DNA of 64,000 nucleotides from Stutzerimonas stutzeri (lineage in GTDB: Bacteria; Pseudomonadota; Gammaproteobacteria; Pseudomonadales; Pseudomonadaceae), in contig NZ_JAAMQZ010000031.1 in NCBI RefSeq assembly GCF_013522825.1, positions 1 to 64,000 of the forward strand, read 5' to 3'. The notes under the pieces were generated by a model, which saw nothing but the letters and a program-made list of their open reading frames with translations, ran no database searches and had not been told where the DNA came from. Positions 41,327 to 49,061 of the stretch are shown in pieces (positions within the stretch are counted from its first letter, which is position 1; every line of letters starts with the position of its first letter). Made by a program: the position numbers and the translations under genes.

Positions 41327-42481
41327 ATGAGCCGTGCTACGCATTGCCTGGCCGCCAGCTGCGACGACTACCGGCGCCTGGCCGAACGCCGGTTGCCGCG
41401 TTTCCTGTTCGACTACATCGACGGTGGCGCAGGCGACGAACACACCCTGGCCGCCAACTGCCGGGACTTCCAGCGCGTGCACCTGCGTCAGCGGGTGCTT
41501 TGCGACGTGGAAAATCCCGATACCCGCTGCGAGCTGATCGGTCAGGCGGCGAGCATGCCCCTGGCGCTGGCGCCGCTGGGCATGGCCGGGCTCTACGCGC
41601 GCCGTGGCGAGGCCCAGGCCGCGCGGGCGGCGGCTGTGGCTGGCGTGCCGTTCAGCCTGTCCACCGTGGGCATCTGCTCGCTGGCCGAGGTGCAGGCGGC
41701 AAGCGGGAAGAATGCCTGGTTCCAGCTCTATATGCTGCGCGACCGCGAAGCGGTGCAGGGCCTGCTGCAACAGGCGCTGGCCAACGGCTGCGACACCCTG
41801 CTGTTCACCGTCGATCTGCCGGTCGCGGGGATTCGCCGACGCGACATCCGCAACGGCATGCTCGACCCCGGCTGGCGCGGCAGGCTCGCCAAGGCCAGCC
41901 AGCTGGCGCGGCGACCGGGCTGGCTGCTGGACGTGGGCGTTCGCGGCAAGCCACACCATTTCGGCAGCCTCACCGACCAGGTCGCCGACCCCAACGACCT
42001 GCGCGCCTTCAAGGCCTGGCTGGATGCGCAATTCGACCCCTGCGTGACCTGGGACGATATCCGCTGGCTGCGCCAGCAGTGGCCGGGCAGGCTGGTGCTC
42101 AAGGGCATTCTGGAGCCGGACGACGCCCTGCAGGCGCTCGATTGCGGTGCCGATGGCGTCGTCCTCTCCAACCACGGCGGGCGCCAGCTCGATGGGGTAG
42201 CTTCCAGCATCAGGCAGTTGCCGGCGGTGGCCGAGGCGCTCGACGGGCGCCTGCCGATCCTGCTCGATGGCGGCATTCGCAGCGGCACCGACATCCTCAA
42301 GGCGCTCGCCCTCGGCGCCCAGGGCGTGATGATCGGTCGTCCCTGGGCCTGGGCTTTGGCCGCTGGTGGCGAGGCGGCTGTCGCGCAGTTGCTGGCCGGC
42401 CTGCAGTGCGAACTGGCGGTGGCCATGGCGCTCTGTGGCGTGAAGAGCCTGGAGCAGATCGAACGCGGCATGCTGGACTGA
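41327..42481 (+). CDS. FMN-dependent alpha-hydroxy acid dehydrogenase (LldD/MdlB family)
   Basis: 384 residues, TIM barrel. FMN-binding and catalytic blocks: FDYIDGGAGDEHTL, APLGMAGLYARRGE, TVDLPVAGIRRRDIRNG, the catalytic His in LSNHGGRQLDG, and DGGIRSGTDILKALALGA with IGRPW. Oxidises an (S)-2-hydroxy acid to the 2-oxo acid. Fourteen bases after the ThDP enzyme, so co-transcribed. The substrate (lactate, mandelate or other) cannot be read. Confidence 0.9.
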   Translation: MSRATHCLAASCDDYRRLAERRLPRFLFDYIDGGAGDEHTLAANCRDFQRVHLRQRVLCDVENPDTRCELIGQAASMPLALAPLGMAGLYARRGEAQAARAAAVAGVPFSLSTVGICSLAEVQAASGKNAWFQLYMLRDREAVQGLLQQALANGCDTLLFTVDLPVAGIRRRDIRNGMLDPGWRGRLAKASQLARRPGWLLDVGVRGKPHHFGSLTDQVADPNDLRAFKAWLDAQFDPCVTWDDIRWLRQQWPGRLVLKGILEPDDALQALDCGADGVVLSNHGGRQLDGVASSIRQLPAVAEALDGRLPILLDGGIRSGTDILKALALGAQGVMIGRPWAWALAAGGEAAVAQLLAGLQCELAVAMALCGVKSLEQIERGMLD

Positions 42482-42528
42482 GGCCAGGACCTGTTGAAGA
42501 AGGTGTCAGATTGAGGGTTTCTAAAACG

Positions 42529-42560
42529 ACTCAGCCAGCGCTATTTGGCGCTGGCTGAGT
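42529..42560 (+). terminator. Strong hairpin after the three-enzyme operon
   Basis: Perfect 13-bp stem ACTCAGCCAGCGC / GCGCTGGCTGAGT with a 6-base loop, shortly after the FMN dehydrogenase stop. No long T-run follows. Confidence 0.75.
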
Positions 42561-42600
42561 TGAGCGACAGGCCGCCGGAGCGGGCGGCCTGAGCCTGGAT

Positions 42601-42729
42601 TCAAGCTTTCTTCAGTGCTTTTTTCAGCGACTTGATTTTCTTCTCGTGCTTTTCGACCTTGGCTTCGCGCGCCTTGATCTTCTGCTTGAGGGATTTAGTG
42701 GACTTCTTGGCTTCTGCTTTCTTGGACAT
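42601..42729 (-). CDS. Very small lysine-rich protein
   Basis: 42 residues, about 40 percent Lys, with Glu and Ala, predicted as a single charged coiled helix (MSKKAEAKKSTKSLKQKIKA ...). AAGGAG sits seven bases before the ATG. The start lies within the end of the upstream 78-residue gene (35-bp overlap), so the two are probably translated from one transcript. No family recognised; could bind nucleic acid. Confidence 0.65.
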   Translation of the reverse strand: MSKKAEAKKSTKSLKQKIKAREAKVEKHEKKIKSLKKALKKA

Positions 42730-42931
42730 TGAATGTCTCCTTGCTGGTAGGCCGATCGGTGGGTTTGTGCTTCTTGATGAACCCACGGATGAACTGCCTT
42801 ATTTCGCGAGCGGCACTGGTATCCAGTTGTTCGCATAACTGCACGAACTGCTCGCGTTCAGTGCTGCTGATACGGATCAGCAATTGGCTGTCTTTCTTGT
42901 TGAGCTTCACTTTCTTCGGTTTCTCGGACAT
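42695..42931 (-). CDS. Small basic protein, possible ribbon-helix-helix-like
   Basis: 78 residues from MSEKPKKVKLNKKD. After a basic N-terminus comes a strand-like QLLIRISSTEREQFVQLCEQ and a helix AAREIRQFIRGFIKKH, a layout reminiscent of MetJ/Arc ribbon-helix-helix DNA-binding proteins, but I cannot confirm it. Overlaps the Lys-rich microprotein gene downstream. Confidence 0.65.
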   Translation of the reverse strand: MSEKPKKVKLNKKDSQLLIRISSTEREQFVQLCEQLDTSAAREIRQFIRGFIKKHKPTDRPTSKETFNVQESRSQEVH

Positions 42932-43208
42932 GGCGGATACTCGCGCAAAAAGTGAATCTCGGTTCGAAAGAGATTCACATTGTATATACATTTTTATTTA
43001 AGGCAAGCCACGTGCGGAAGGCCGGTGAATTGCTTTCGGAGCGTGCAATGAAGGACTTGATACCCGCCAGGTCGTTGCCTGTACCGGCAGATCGAAGTGA
43101 ACTTATACGCCGGCGGCACGATCCTTTTCTATGCACAGTTCAGAGCGAGCCTGGCGGGCCAGCGCATCCGCAATGCAGGCCAGGTCGCCCCGCGATGAGG
43201 AGCCAGCC

Positions 43209-43649
43209 GTGACCGCCACCACCCACCGCACTCACCGAAGAATCTACCGAAGGACACCGAACCCGTTGCATGCGACCCTGCTTGCTGGGACTGTTCCCCT
43301 GTTTCTCGGGGCTCTGTTGAGCGATATCGCCTACTTGCGCAGTTATCAGATCCAGTGGAGCAACTTTTCCTCCTGGCTGATTGCCGGTGGTCTGGTTTTC
43401 TGCGGCCTGGCGTTACTGTTCGCACTGGTCAACCTGATCCGTGCCAAGCATAAGGCAGGGCGGCCACTGCTCTACTTTCTACTGTTACTGGCGACCTGGG
43501 TGCTGGGCTTCATCAACGCCCTTGAACACGCCAAGGATGCCTGGGCCACCATGCCCGCCGGCCTGGTTCTGTCGGTGATCGTTACCCTGCTGGCCTGCGT
43601 GGCGACCTGTATCGGTCTTACCAACCTGCGTTCGGGAGGTGCCGAATGA
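43209..43649 (+). CDS. DUF2231-type inner-membrane protein
   Basis: 146 residues, four transmembrane helices (about 26-46, 57-77, 87-105, 115-138). The TPNPLHATLLAGTVPLFLGALLSD beginning matches DUF2231. GTG start with GAGGAG upstream. The gene overlaps the PQQ-dependent sugar dehydrogenase gene (ATGA), and such pairs suggest a membrane partner, perhaps for electron transfer from the dehydrogenase. Confidence 0.85.
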   Translation: MTATTHRTHRRIYRRTPNPLHATLLAGTVPLFLGALLSDIAYLRSYQIQWSNFSSWLIAGGLVFCGLALLFALVNLIRAKHKAGRPLLYFLLLLATWVLGFINALEHAKDAWATMPAGLVLSVIVTLLACVATCIGLTNLRSGGAE

Positions 43650-44941
43650 ACTACCTCAGCCCGCTGACGGCCCTGACCCTGGCGTTGCTTCTGAGTGCAT
43701 GTGGTGGCGAAGAACGGGACAGCGCCCAGCTGTATGGTCCAGAGCCCAAACTTCCCGAACCCGAACGGGGCATGCTGCCCAGCATGAAGATTGCCGAACC
43801 GGTGCCATGGGGCGACCAGACTCCGACAGTGCCGGAGAACTTCACCGTCACGGCCATCGCAACCGACCTGAAGATCCCGCGCCAGACCCTGGTGCTGCCC
43901 AATGGCGATATCCTCGTGGCGGAAGGGCGTGGCGGCAATGCAGCGAATCTCAAACCAAAGGATGTGATCGCCGGCTATATCAAGGCGCGGGGCAATACCT
44001 CGGTCGAAAGCGGTAATCGCCTGACCCTGCTGCGCGACGCCGATGGCGACGGTACCTACGAACTCCAGACCGTCTTCGCCGAAGACCTCAATGCCCCCTA
44101 CGGGTTGGCCTTCCATGAGGGCAACCTGTACGTGGCCAACCAGGATGCGCTGGTGCGCTTCGACTACCAGGACGGCCAGACCGAAGCCGGCGGCCCGCCA
44201 ACCAAGGTCACCGACCTGCCGTCTGCCATCAATCACCACTGGACCAAGGCACTGACCATCAGCCCCGACGGACGCTTTCTCTACGTAGGCATTGGTTCCA
44301 ACAGCAACATTACCGAACGCGGAATGGAAGCCGAAGTGGACCGCGCGCTGGTCTGGCAGATCGATGCCGAGACGGGCGCCTACAAACCCTACGCAACCGG
44401 TCTGCGCAATCCCACTGCACTGTCGATCCAGCCTGGTTCAGGACAACTCTGGGCCGTGGTGAACGAACGGGACGAGATAGGTGAGGATCTGGTGCCGGAT
44501 TACCTGACCTCGGTGCAGGAAGGCGGCTTCTACGGCTGGCCTTACAGCTACTGGGGCAAGAACGTCGATGACCGCGTGAGGCCGCAGGACCCGGACAAGG
44601 TCGCCGCGGCCATCACGCCGGACTACGCCCTGGGCTCCCACGTCGCGGCCCTCGGCCTGGACTTCTCCAGCGAAGTCATGGGTGAGGAATTTGCGGATGG
44701 CGTATTTATCGGCGAACACGGCAGCTGGAACCGCAAGAATCCGGTGGGCTACAAGGTCATCTTCGTTCCCTTCGAAAACGGCAGCCCCTCCGGCCCGCCG
44801 GTCGAGTTCGTCACCGGCTTCCGCACGGACGATGGCAAGACACGCGGGCGCCCGGTCGGCGTAACCGTCGACCCACGCGGTGCGCTGATCGTTGCCGATG
44901 ATCTGGCCAATATTGTGTGGCGGGTAAGTCGGACTCAGTGA
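43646..44941 (+). CDS. PQQ-dependent sugar dehydrogenase-like lipoprotein (sorbosone dehydrogenase family)
   Basis: 431 residues. Lipobox LSAC at about residues 16-19, so periplasmic and lipid-anchored. Beta-propeller of the L-sorbosone/glucose dehydrogenase B (GSDH) type: NAPYGLAFHEGNLYVANQDA, HHWTKALTISPDGRFLYVGIGSNSN, ATGLRNPTALSIQPGSGQLW, and GEHGSWNRKNPVGYKVIFVP. Oxidises a sugar or aldose with PQQ; the real substrate is unknown. Confidence 0.9.
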   Translation: MNYLSPLTALTLALLLSACGGEERDSAQLYGPEPKLPEPERGMLPSMKIAEPVPWGDQTPTVPENFTVTAIATDLKIPRQTLVLPNGDILVAEGRGGNAANLKPKDVIAGYIKARGNTSVESGNRLTLLRDADGDGTYELQTVFAEDLNAPYGLAFHEGNLYVANQDALVRFDYQDGQTEAGGPPTKVTDLPSAINHHWTKALTISPDGRFLYVGIGSNSNITERGMEAEVDRALVWQIDAETGAYKPYATGLRNPTALSIQPGSGQLWAVVNERDEIGEDLVPDYLTSVQEGGFYGWPYSYWGKNVDDRVRPQDPDKVAAAITPDYALGSHVAALGLDFSSEVMGEEFADGVFIGEHGSWNRKNPVGYKVIFVPFENGSPSGPPVEFVTGFRTDDGKTRGRPVGVTVDPRGALIVADDLANIVWRVSRTQ

Positions 44942-44947
44942 TCGGAA

Positions 44948-44976
44948 CAGCTGACGACCATTACGGTCGTCAGCTG
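44948..44976 (+). terminator. Terminator-like hairpin after the PQQ dehydrogenase gene
   Basis: 12-bp perfect stem CAGCTGACGACC / GGTCGTCAGCTG with a 5-base loop, starting six bases after the stop. Confidence 0.85.
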
Positions 44977-45086
44977 CAATATAGCCACTGATTGATCTGC
45001 TGCATGTCATGCCTGATCTCGAACAGGCCTGATGGAACTTGCTCCTGGTTCTTGCGCATATGTCTTCGAAAGGCTTAGAGAAGGCG

Positions 45087-46118
45087 TTAACGTCTTTCAG
45101 TCAACTCTCTTATTGATAATGGAAGCAGCTTGTGCAGCTTTCCGCTGATTGCCTTTTCGTGACGCTGCCAGAGTATTCCTGAGTAAATTACCCCGAGGCC
45201 AATAAACGTCAGAGCGAAGGAAAAAATCAAACTGTCCTTGAACACATCGTAGGCCAGATAGCCAAGATAGCCTGCAGCACCCAGAGCGCCCAATATGGTG
45301 AAGACCCTGCGTGAAAGCATGGCGCCCACAACAATCATTCCAAGATTGATGCAAAGATAGATGAATTTGCTCAGTTCGCTGTCTGAATGCAGCGTGGTCA
45401 AGCCGCACCAGAATGCAAGGGCACCGAATAGATAAAGCCAGAACGCATAGTCCTTTTCATTCCGGGTGCGGATGTCCACCCAGAAAGCCAGCAACGCGAT
45501 GAGCAGACCGAACCACAGCGATACGAGTTTTCGTAGTTCCCATGTCACATGCGTTTCGTCGAATAGAAGGGGTGTCAGGTCCATGCTCATGTACCAGAGC
45601 GTTGCCGCAATGGGCATGAGCAGGAATGGCAAACGGTAGCGCCACAGCATGACCACGCCGCTGGCAAGCGTGGCGAGTTCCATGAATATCCAGCGCCAGT
45701 CGATATGCCTGTGGTATTCATGCATAACCTTTCCGTCAGCCCACCAGCCCAATGCGACCTGCAGGCCATAGATCGCCAGTGGCGTAAGGGCCACGACAAA
45801 GGCTGCCGTGATGCCTGCGGGAATGGGCAGGTGGCTGCGGTCAAGCAAGAGCTCCGTGAGCCAGAGCCCTGCACCGGCATAGGCCAGTGCGATGAAGAAT
45901 ATTCCCCACCCACCGAAGTGCTCCCAGCCCAGCGTCAGAAACAAACTCATTGCGCCGATGGCGATCAAGCCACCGAGGTAGTAAAGAATGTGTGTGAAGC
46001 GGAAGCTCGGCGTGTCTTTCCCACGCTCATCCAGAAACGCCCAAAGCCTATCCGCCTGCTGCTCGCTGAGCAGTCCCTTTTCCGTTGCTTCTGTGAGGAG
46101 GCTGCGGCTCAGTTTCAT
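45087..46118 (-). CDS. DUF2157 multi-pass membrane protein (cassette-like setting)
   Basis: 343 residues. Soluble N-terminal helices (LTEATEKGLLSEQQADRLWAF, typical DUF2157 start), then about ten transmembrane segments. Function unknown. Base composition is lower in GC than neighbouring core genes. Immediately upstream (46131-46146) is the half of an attC-like sequence, indicating that the gene probably arrived as an integron cassette. Its TAA stop sits in GTTAACG but no full attC follows. Confidence 0.85.
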   Translation of the reverse strand: MKLSRSLLTEATEKGLLSEQQADRLWAFLDERGKDTPSFRFTHILYYLGGLIAIGAMSLFLTLGWEHFGGWGIFFIALAYAGAGLWLTELLLDRSHLPIPAGITAAFVVALTPLAIYGLQVALGWWADGKVMHEYHRHIDWRWIFMELATLASGVVMLWRYRLPFLLMPIAATLWYMSMDLTPLLFDETHVTWELRKLVSLWFGLLIALLAFWVDIRTRNEKDYAFWLYLFGALAFWCGLTTLHSDSELSKFIYLCINLGMIVVGAMLSRRVFTILGALGAAGYLGYLAYDVFKDSLIFSFALTFIGLGVIYSGILWQRHEKAISGKLHKLLPLSIRELTERR

Positions 46119-46130
46119 GAAAATTCCGGG

Positions 46131-46146
46131 CGTTTGGTTAAGAGCG
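46131..46146 (-). other. attC relic, right half only
   Basis: Minus strand CTTAACCAAACG matches the last part of attC A (1945-1956) exactly for 12 bases, but the crossover triplet GTT is replaced by CCC. No complete second arm was found. Confidence 0.55.
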
Positions 46147-46202
46147 AAATAAATCGTGGACTGTCCCTCTCTGAAAGCAGAATTCAGTACTGCTAGAGTT
46201 TC

Positions 46203-46262
46203 TAGCGTCTGAATTCACTGGCCCTGCGCGGCTTGCCGCGACAGAGCCGGCGAGATGAGGGC
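46203..46262 (-). other. Decayed attC site related to attC D
   Basis: Minus strand reads ATGGCCCTCATCTCGCCGGC, then GCCGCGCAGGGCC, and ends AGTGAATTCAGACGCTAGAA. It aligns with attC D (3841-3903), including the last stretch GTGAATTCAGACG, but the core GTTAGAA has become GCTAGAA, so it is probably inactive. Lies at the 3' end of the LysE-type gene, where its cassette attC belongs. Confidence 0.7.
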
Positions 46263-46264
46263 CA

Positions 46265-46879
46265 TCATTTTTCCGTAAATGCGAGGTTTGCCCCAAGGCC
46301 CGCAAAGGTAGCGGCAAAGCCACGACGAAGCCAGGCTTGAACCCGTTTCGACTCGATAACGGCCTTGCGAAAGAGGTGCGCAAGAAGGCCGTAAATGACG
46401 AATACGAGAAAAGTCATTGCCATGAAAATGGCGCTCAATAGAAGAAGCTGCAAGAGCGGTTCGTTCGTATTGGGTGGGATGAATTGCGGTAGGAAGGCGA
46501 GGAAGAAGATGGTCAGTTTCGGGTTAAGAATATTCAGCAGAAACGCCTTGGTGATCAAGCCGGATGCCGAGCTTCTGGACAGGCTTTCATCGACTGCAAA
46601 AGCGGATTTGTCACGCCAGGTCGCGTAGGCAATATAGAGTAAGTAGGCGACGCCGGCATATTTGAGTATTTGAAATGCAACGGCGCTCGTGTGCATGACA
46701 GCGGCAAGGCCAAGAACCGTAGCCATGAGGTGGGGGATGATTCCGACCGTGCAGCCAAGCGAGGCGAAGACGCTTGCCTTGCGACCTTGAACGAGCCCTG
46801 TCGACACAGTGTAGACGACGCCCGTGCCCGGAATGAGCACCACAATGAGCGAAGTAACAAGGAACTCAAGGCTAATCAT
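46265..46879 (-). CDS. LysE/RhtB-family exporter (second copy, cassette-like setting)
   Basis: 204 residues, about six helices. LysE motifs LVVLIPGTGVVYTVSTGL and LLNILNPKLTIFFLAFLPQF. The start at 46879 is chosen because the upstream extension has no support. Distinct in sequence from the exporter at 11898. A decayed attC sits immediately after the stop, so it was probably carried as an integron cassette. Substrate unknown. Confidence 0.9.
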   Translation of the reverse strand: MISLEFLVTSLIVVLIPGTGVVYTVSTGLVQGRKASVFASLGCTVGIIPHLMATVLGLAAVMHTSAVAFQILKYAGVAYLLYIAYATWRDKSAFAVDESLSRSSASGLITKAFLLNILNPKLTIFFLAFLPQFIPPNTNEPLLQLLLLSAIFMAMTFLVFVIYGLLAHLFRKAVIESKRVQAWLRRGFAATFAGLGANLAFTEK

Positions 46880-47399
46880 TTGGCAAAGCTCCGGCCGGAT
46901 TGGTGGATAACCTTCCTTGTCATAGCTCTGCTCCTTGTCGGGACTGGTGCTTTCCAGGTCAGGGGAGATCTGTTTGGGGGGTATGCAGCAGGGTTGGAAA
47001 GCCTTCGTCTGCTCGATCGGATGCGTGAGCGAATTGCGCCCAAACACTACTTCATCCATACGGAGCACGTCTATTGCGAATGGGCAAGACCTTTATCTGC
47101 CTTCGTTACTACAGTTATTCCCGGGTGCATACGAGAGGGGCCTTTCTTGCGTTCTTGCGGTGACGTGTAAGGTTTCGGCATTTATGCAGAACCAGGCATT
47201 GCCGAATTTGCTGTTCCCTTTATCAAGGAGCTGCTGACAACCGGCTTGCCGTCTCTCGCCCGTCACGTAATCTTCAGTCAATTTTCCATCCGCCCAGGCC
47301 GTTGCATTCGCCGCATCCGTCTTCATATAGTGCCGCCGGCATTTTTTGCAGCCGGGTGCATGCGTGGTGCACCGGTCTTGTTCCATGGATGAGAGGCCA
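46880..47399. other. 520-bp region without a confident gene
   Basis: The base composition is mixed and no family is recognised. A minus-strand frame from 47386 to 47093 (97 codons, with CKKCRRHY and QAGCQQLLDKGNSKFGNAWFC, six Cys in all) could encode a small Cys-rich protein but has no RBS that I can see. It lies next to the cassette-like patch and may be imported debris. Confidence 0.35.
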
Positions 47400-48323
47400 A
47401 TGATCGAGTTAAAGAATCTGACCAAACGATTTGACCGGCACACGGCGGTCGACGCTTTGTCGTTCAGCGTCCAGCCTGGCGAGGTGCTGGGTTTTCTCGG
47501 CCCCAACGGCGCCGGCAAGTCCACCACGATGAAGATGCTCACCGGTTTTCTCGCGCCGACGTCCGGTACGGCGAGCATCTTCGGTTGCGATATCCAGACC
47601 CAGCGGCTGCAGGCTCAGCGGCAGATCGGTTATCTGCCCGAGGGCGCGCCCTGTTATGGCGATATGACGGTGCGCGGTTTTCTCGAATTCATTGCCGAGG
47701 TGCGCGGTTATCGCGGCTCGCAGAAGAAGCAGCGGGTGGCGACCGCCGCGGCTCAGGTGGAGCTGGAGAAGGTGCTGGGGCAGTCCATCGAGACGCTGTC
47801 CAAGGGGTTCAAGCGCCGGGTCGGGCTGGCCCAGGCGATACTGCACGATCCGCAGGTGCTGGTGCTCGACGAGCCCACCGATGGCCTGGACCCCAACCAG
47901 AAGCATCAGGTGCGCGAGCTGATCCAGGGTCTGGCACAGGACAAGATCGTGATCATTTCCACCCATATTCTCGAAGAGGTCACGGCGGTCTGCAGCCGTG
48001 CGCTGATCATCGCCAATGGCCGGCTGGTGGCCGACGGTACGCCGCTGGAGCTGGAAAGCCGCTCGAAGTATCACCAGGCGGTGACACTGATCAGCGACGA
48101 GCTGCTGGACGATGTCGCGCTGGCGGCCTTGCCGGGCGTGGCGGGGGTCGAGGTCAATCCAACCGAGGGCAGCCTGACCGTGCTGGCGCAGCCGGGGCGG
48201 GTGATCTTTCCGCAGGTCAATGCCCTGATCGCCCAGCGTGGCTGGGCGGTGAAGGAGCTGGACGTGGAGCGCGGTCGGCTGGATGAAGTGTTCCGCAACC
48301 TGACGCGAGGGGAGGCGCTATGA
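47400..48323 (+). CDS. ABC transporter ATP-binding protein (GldA-like)
   Basis: 307 residues. Walker A LGPNGAGKSTTMKML (about 34-48), signature LSKGFKRRVGLAQ (SKG variant), Walker B LVLDEPTDGLDPNQ, H-loop ISTHILEE, and a C-terminal accessory domain. Start at ATG 47400, preceded by GAGAGG. First of three genes resembling gldA-gldF-gldG of Bacteroidetes and the equivalent uncharacterised Pseudomonas operon. Overlaps the permease gene by four bases. Confidence 0.92.
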   Translation: MIELKNLTKRFDRHTAVDALSFSVQPGEVLGFLGPNGAGKSTTMKMLTGFLAPTSGTASIFGCDIQTQRLQAQRQIGYLPEGAPCYGDMTVRGFLEFIAEVRGYRGSQKKQRVATAAAQVELEKVLGQSIETLSKGFKRRVGLAQAILHDPQVLVLDEPTDGLDPNQKHQVRELIQGLAQDKIVIISTHILEEVTAVCSRALIIANGRLVADGTPLELESRSKYHQAVTLISDELLDDVALAALPGVAGVEVNPTEGSLTVLAQPGRVIFPQVNALIAQRGWAVKELDVERGRLDEVFRNLTRGEAL

Positions 48324-49051
48324 GCCAGTTGCCGGTGATTTTCAAACGCGAGCTGGGCAGTTACTTCGCCACGCCGCTGGCCTATGTGTTCATCCTGATC
48401 TTCTTGGTGCTCTCGGGGGTATTCACCTTCTACTTGGGTGGCTTCTACGAGCGCGGCCAGGCGGATCTGGTGCCGTTCTTCAGCTTCCATACCTGGCTGT
48501 ACCTGTTCCTGATTCCGGCCATCGCCATGCGCTTGTGGGCGGAGGAACGCAAATCCGGCTCCATCGAGTTGCTGATGACGCTGCCGATCACCCGTTTCGA
48601 GGCGGTGACGGGCAAGTTCCTCGCCGCCTGGGTGTTCGCCGGTATCGCCTTGCTGCTGACCTTCCCGATGGTGATCACCGTCAACTACCTGGGCGAGCCG
48701 GACAATGGCGCGATCCTCGCCGGTTATTTCGGCAGCTGGCTGCTGGCCGGCGCCTTCCTGGCCATCGGCTCGTGCATGTCGGCGCTGGCCAGGAACCAGG
48801 TAATCGCCTTCATCCTGGCGGTCAGCGTGTGCTTCCTGTTCATCGTCAGCGGCCTGCCGATGGTGCTCGACGCCTTCGCCTGGGCGCCGCAATGGCTGGT
48901 GGATGCGGTGGCTTCGCTGAGTTTCCTGATCCGTTTCGACGCGCTCAGCAAGGGCGTGATCGACCTGCGCGACCTGCTGTATTTCGTCACGCTGATCGTC
49001 GCCTGGCTGGCGGCCACCGCCGTGGTCGTCGATCTGAAGAAAGCGGCATAA
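48320..49051 (+). CDS. ABC-2 type permease (GldF-like)
   Basis: 243 residues with six predicted helices and a conserved RELGSYFATPLAYVFILIFL start and SIELLMTLPITRFEAVTGKF loop. Forms the membrane part of the transporter with the ATPase encoded upstream. Stop and next ATG are 10 bases apart. Confidence 0.92.
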   Translation: MSQLPVIFKRELGSYFATPLAYVFILIFLVLSGVFTFYLGGFYERGQADLVPFFSFHTWLYLFLIPAIAMRLWAEERKSGSIELLMTLPITRFEAVTGKFLAAWVFAGIALLLTFPMVITVNYLGEPDNGAILAGYFGSWLLAGAFLAIGSCMSALARNQVIAFILAVSVCFLFIVSGLPMVLDAFAWAPQWLVDAVASLSFLIRFDALSKGVIDLRDLLYFVTLIVAWLAATAVVVDLKKAA

Positions 49052-49061
49052 GGGAGCCCAC

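Noticed and set aside
45061..45090. Full attC after the DUF2157 gene
   Set aside because: GTTAACG at the stop resembles a core site but I could not find complementary arms or a second core.
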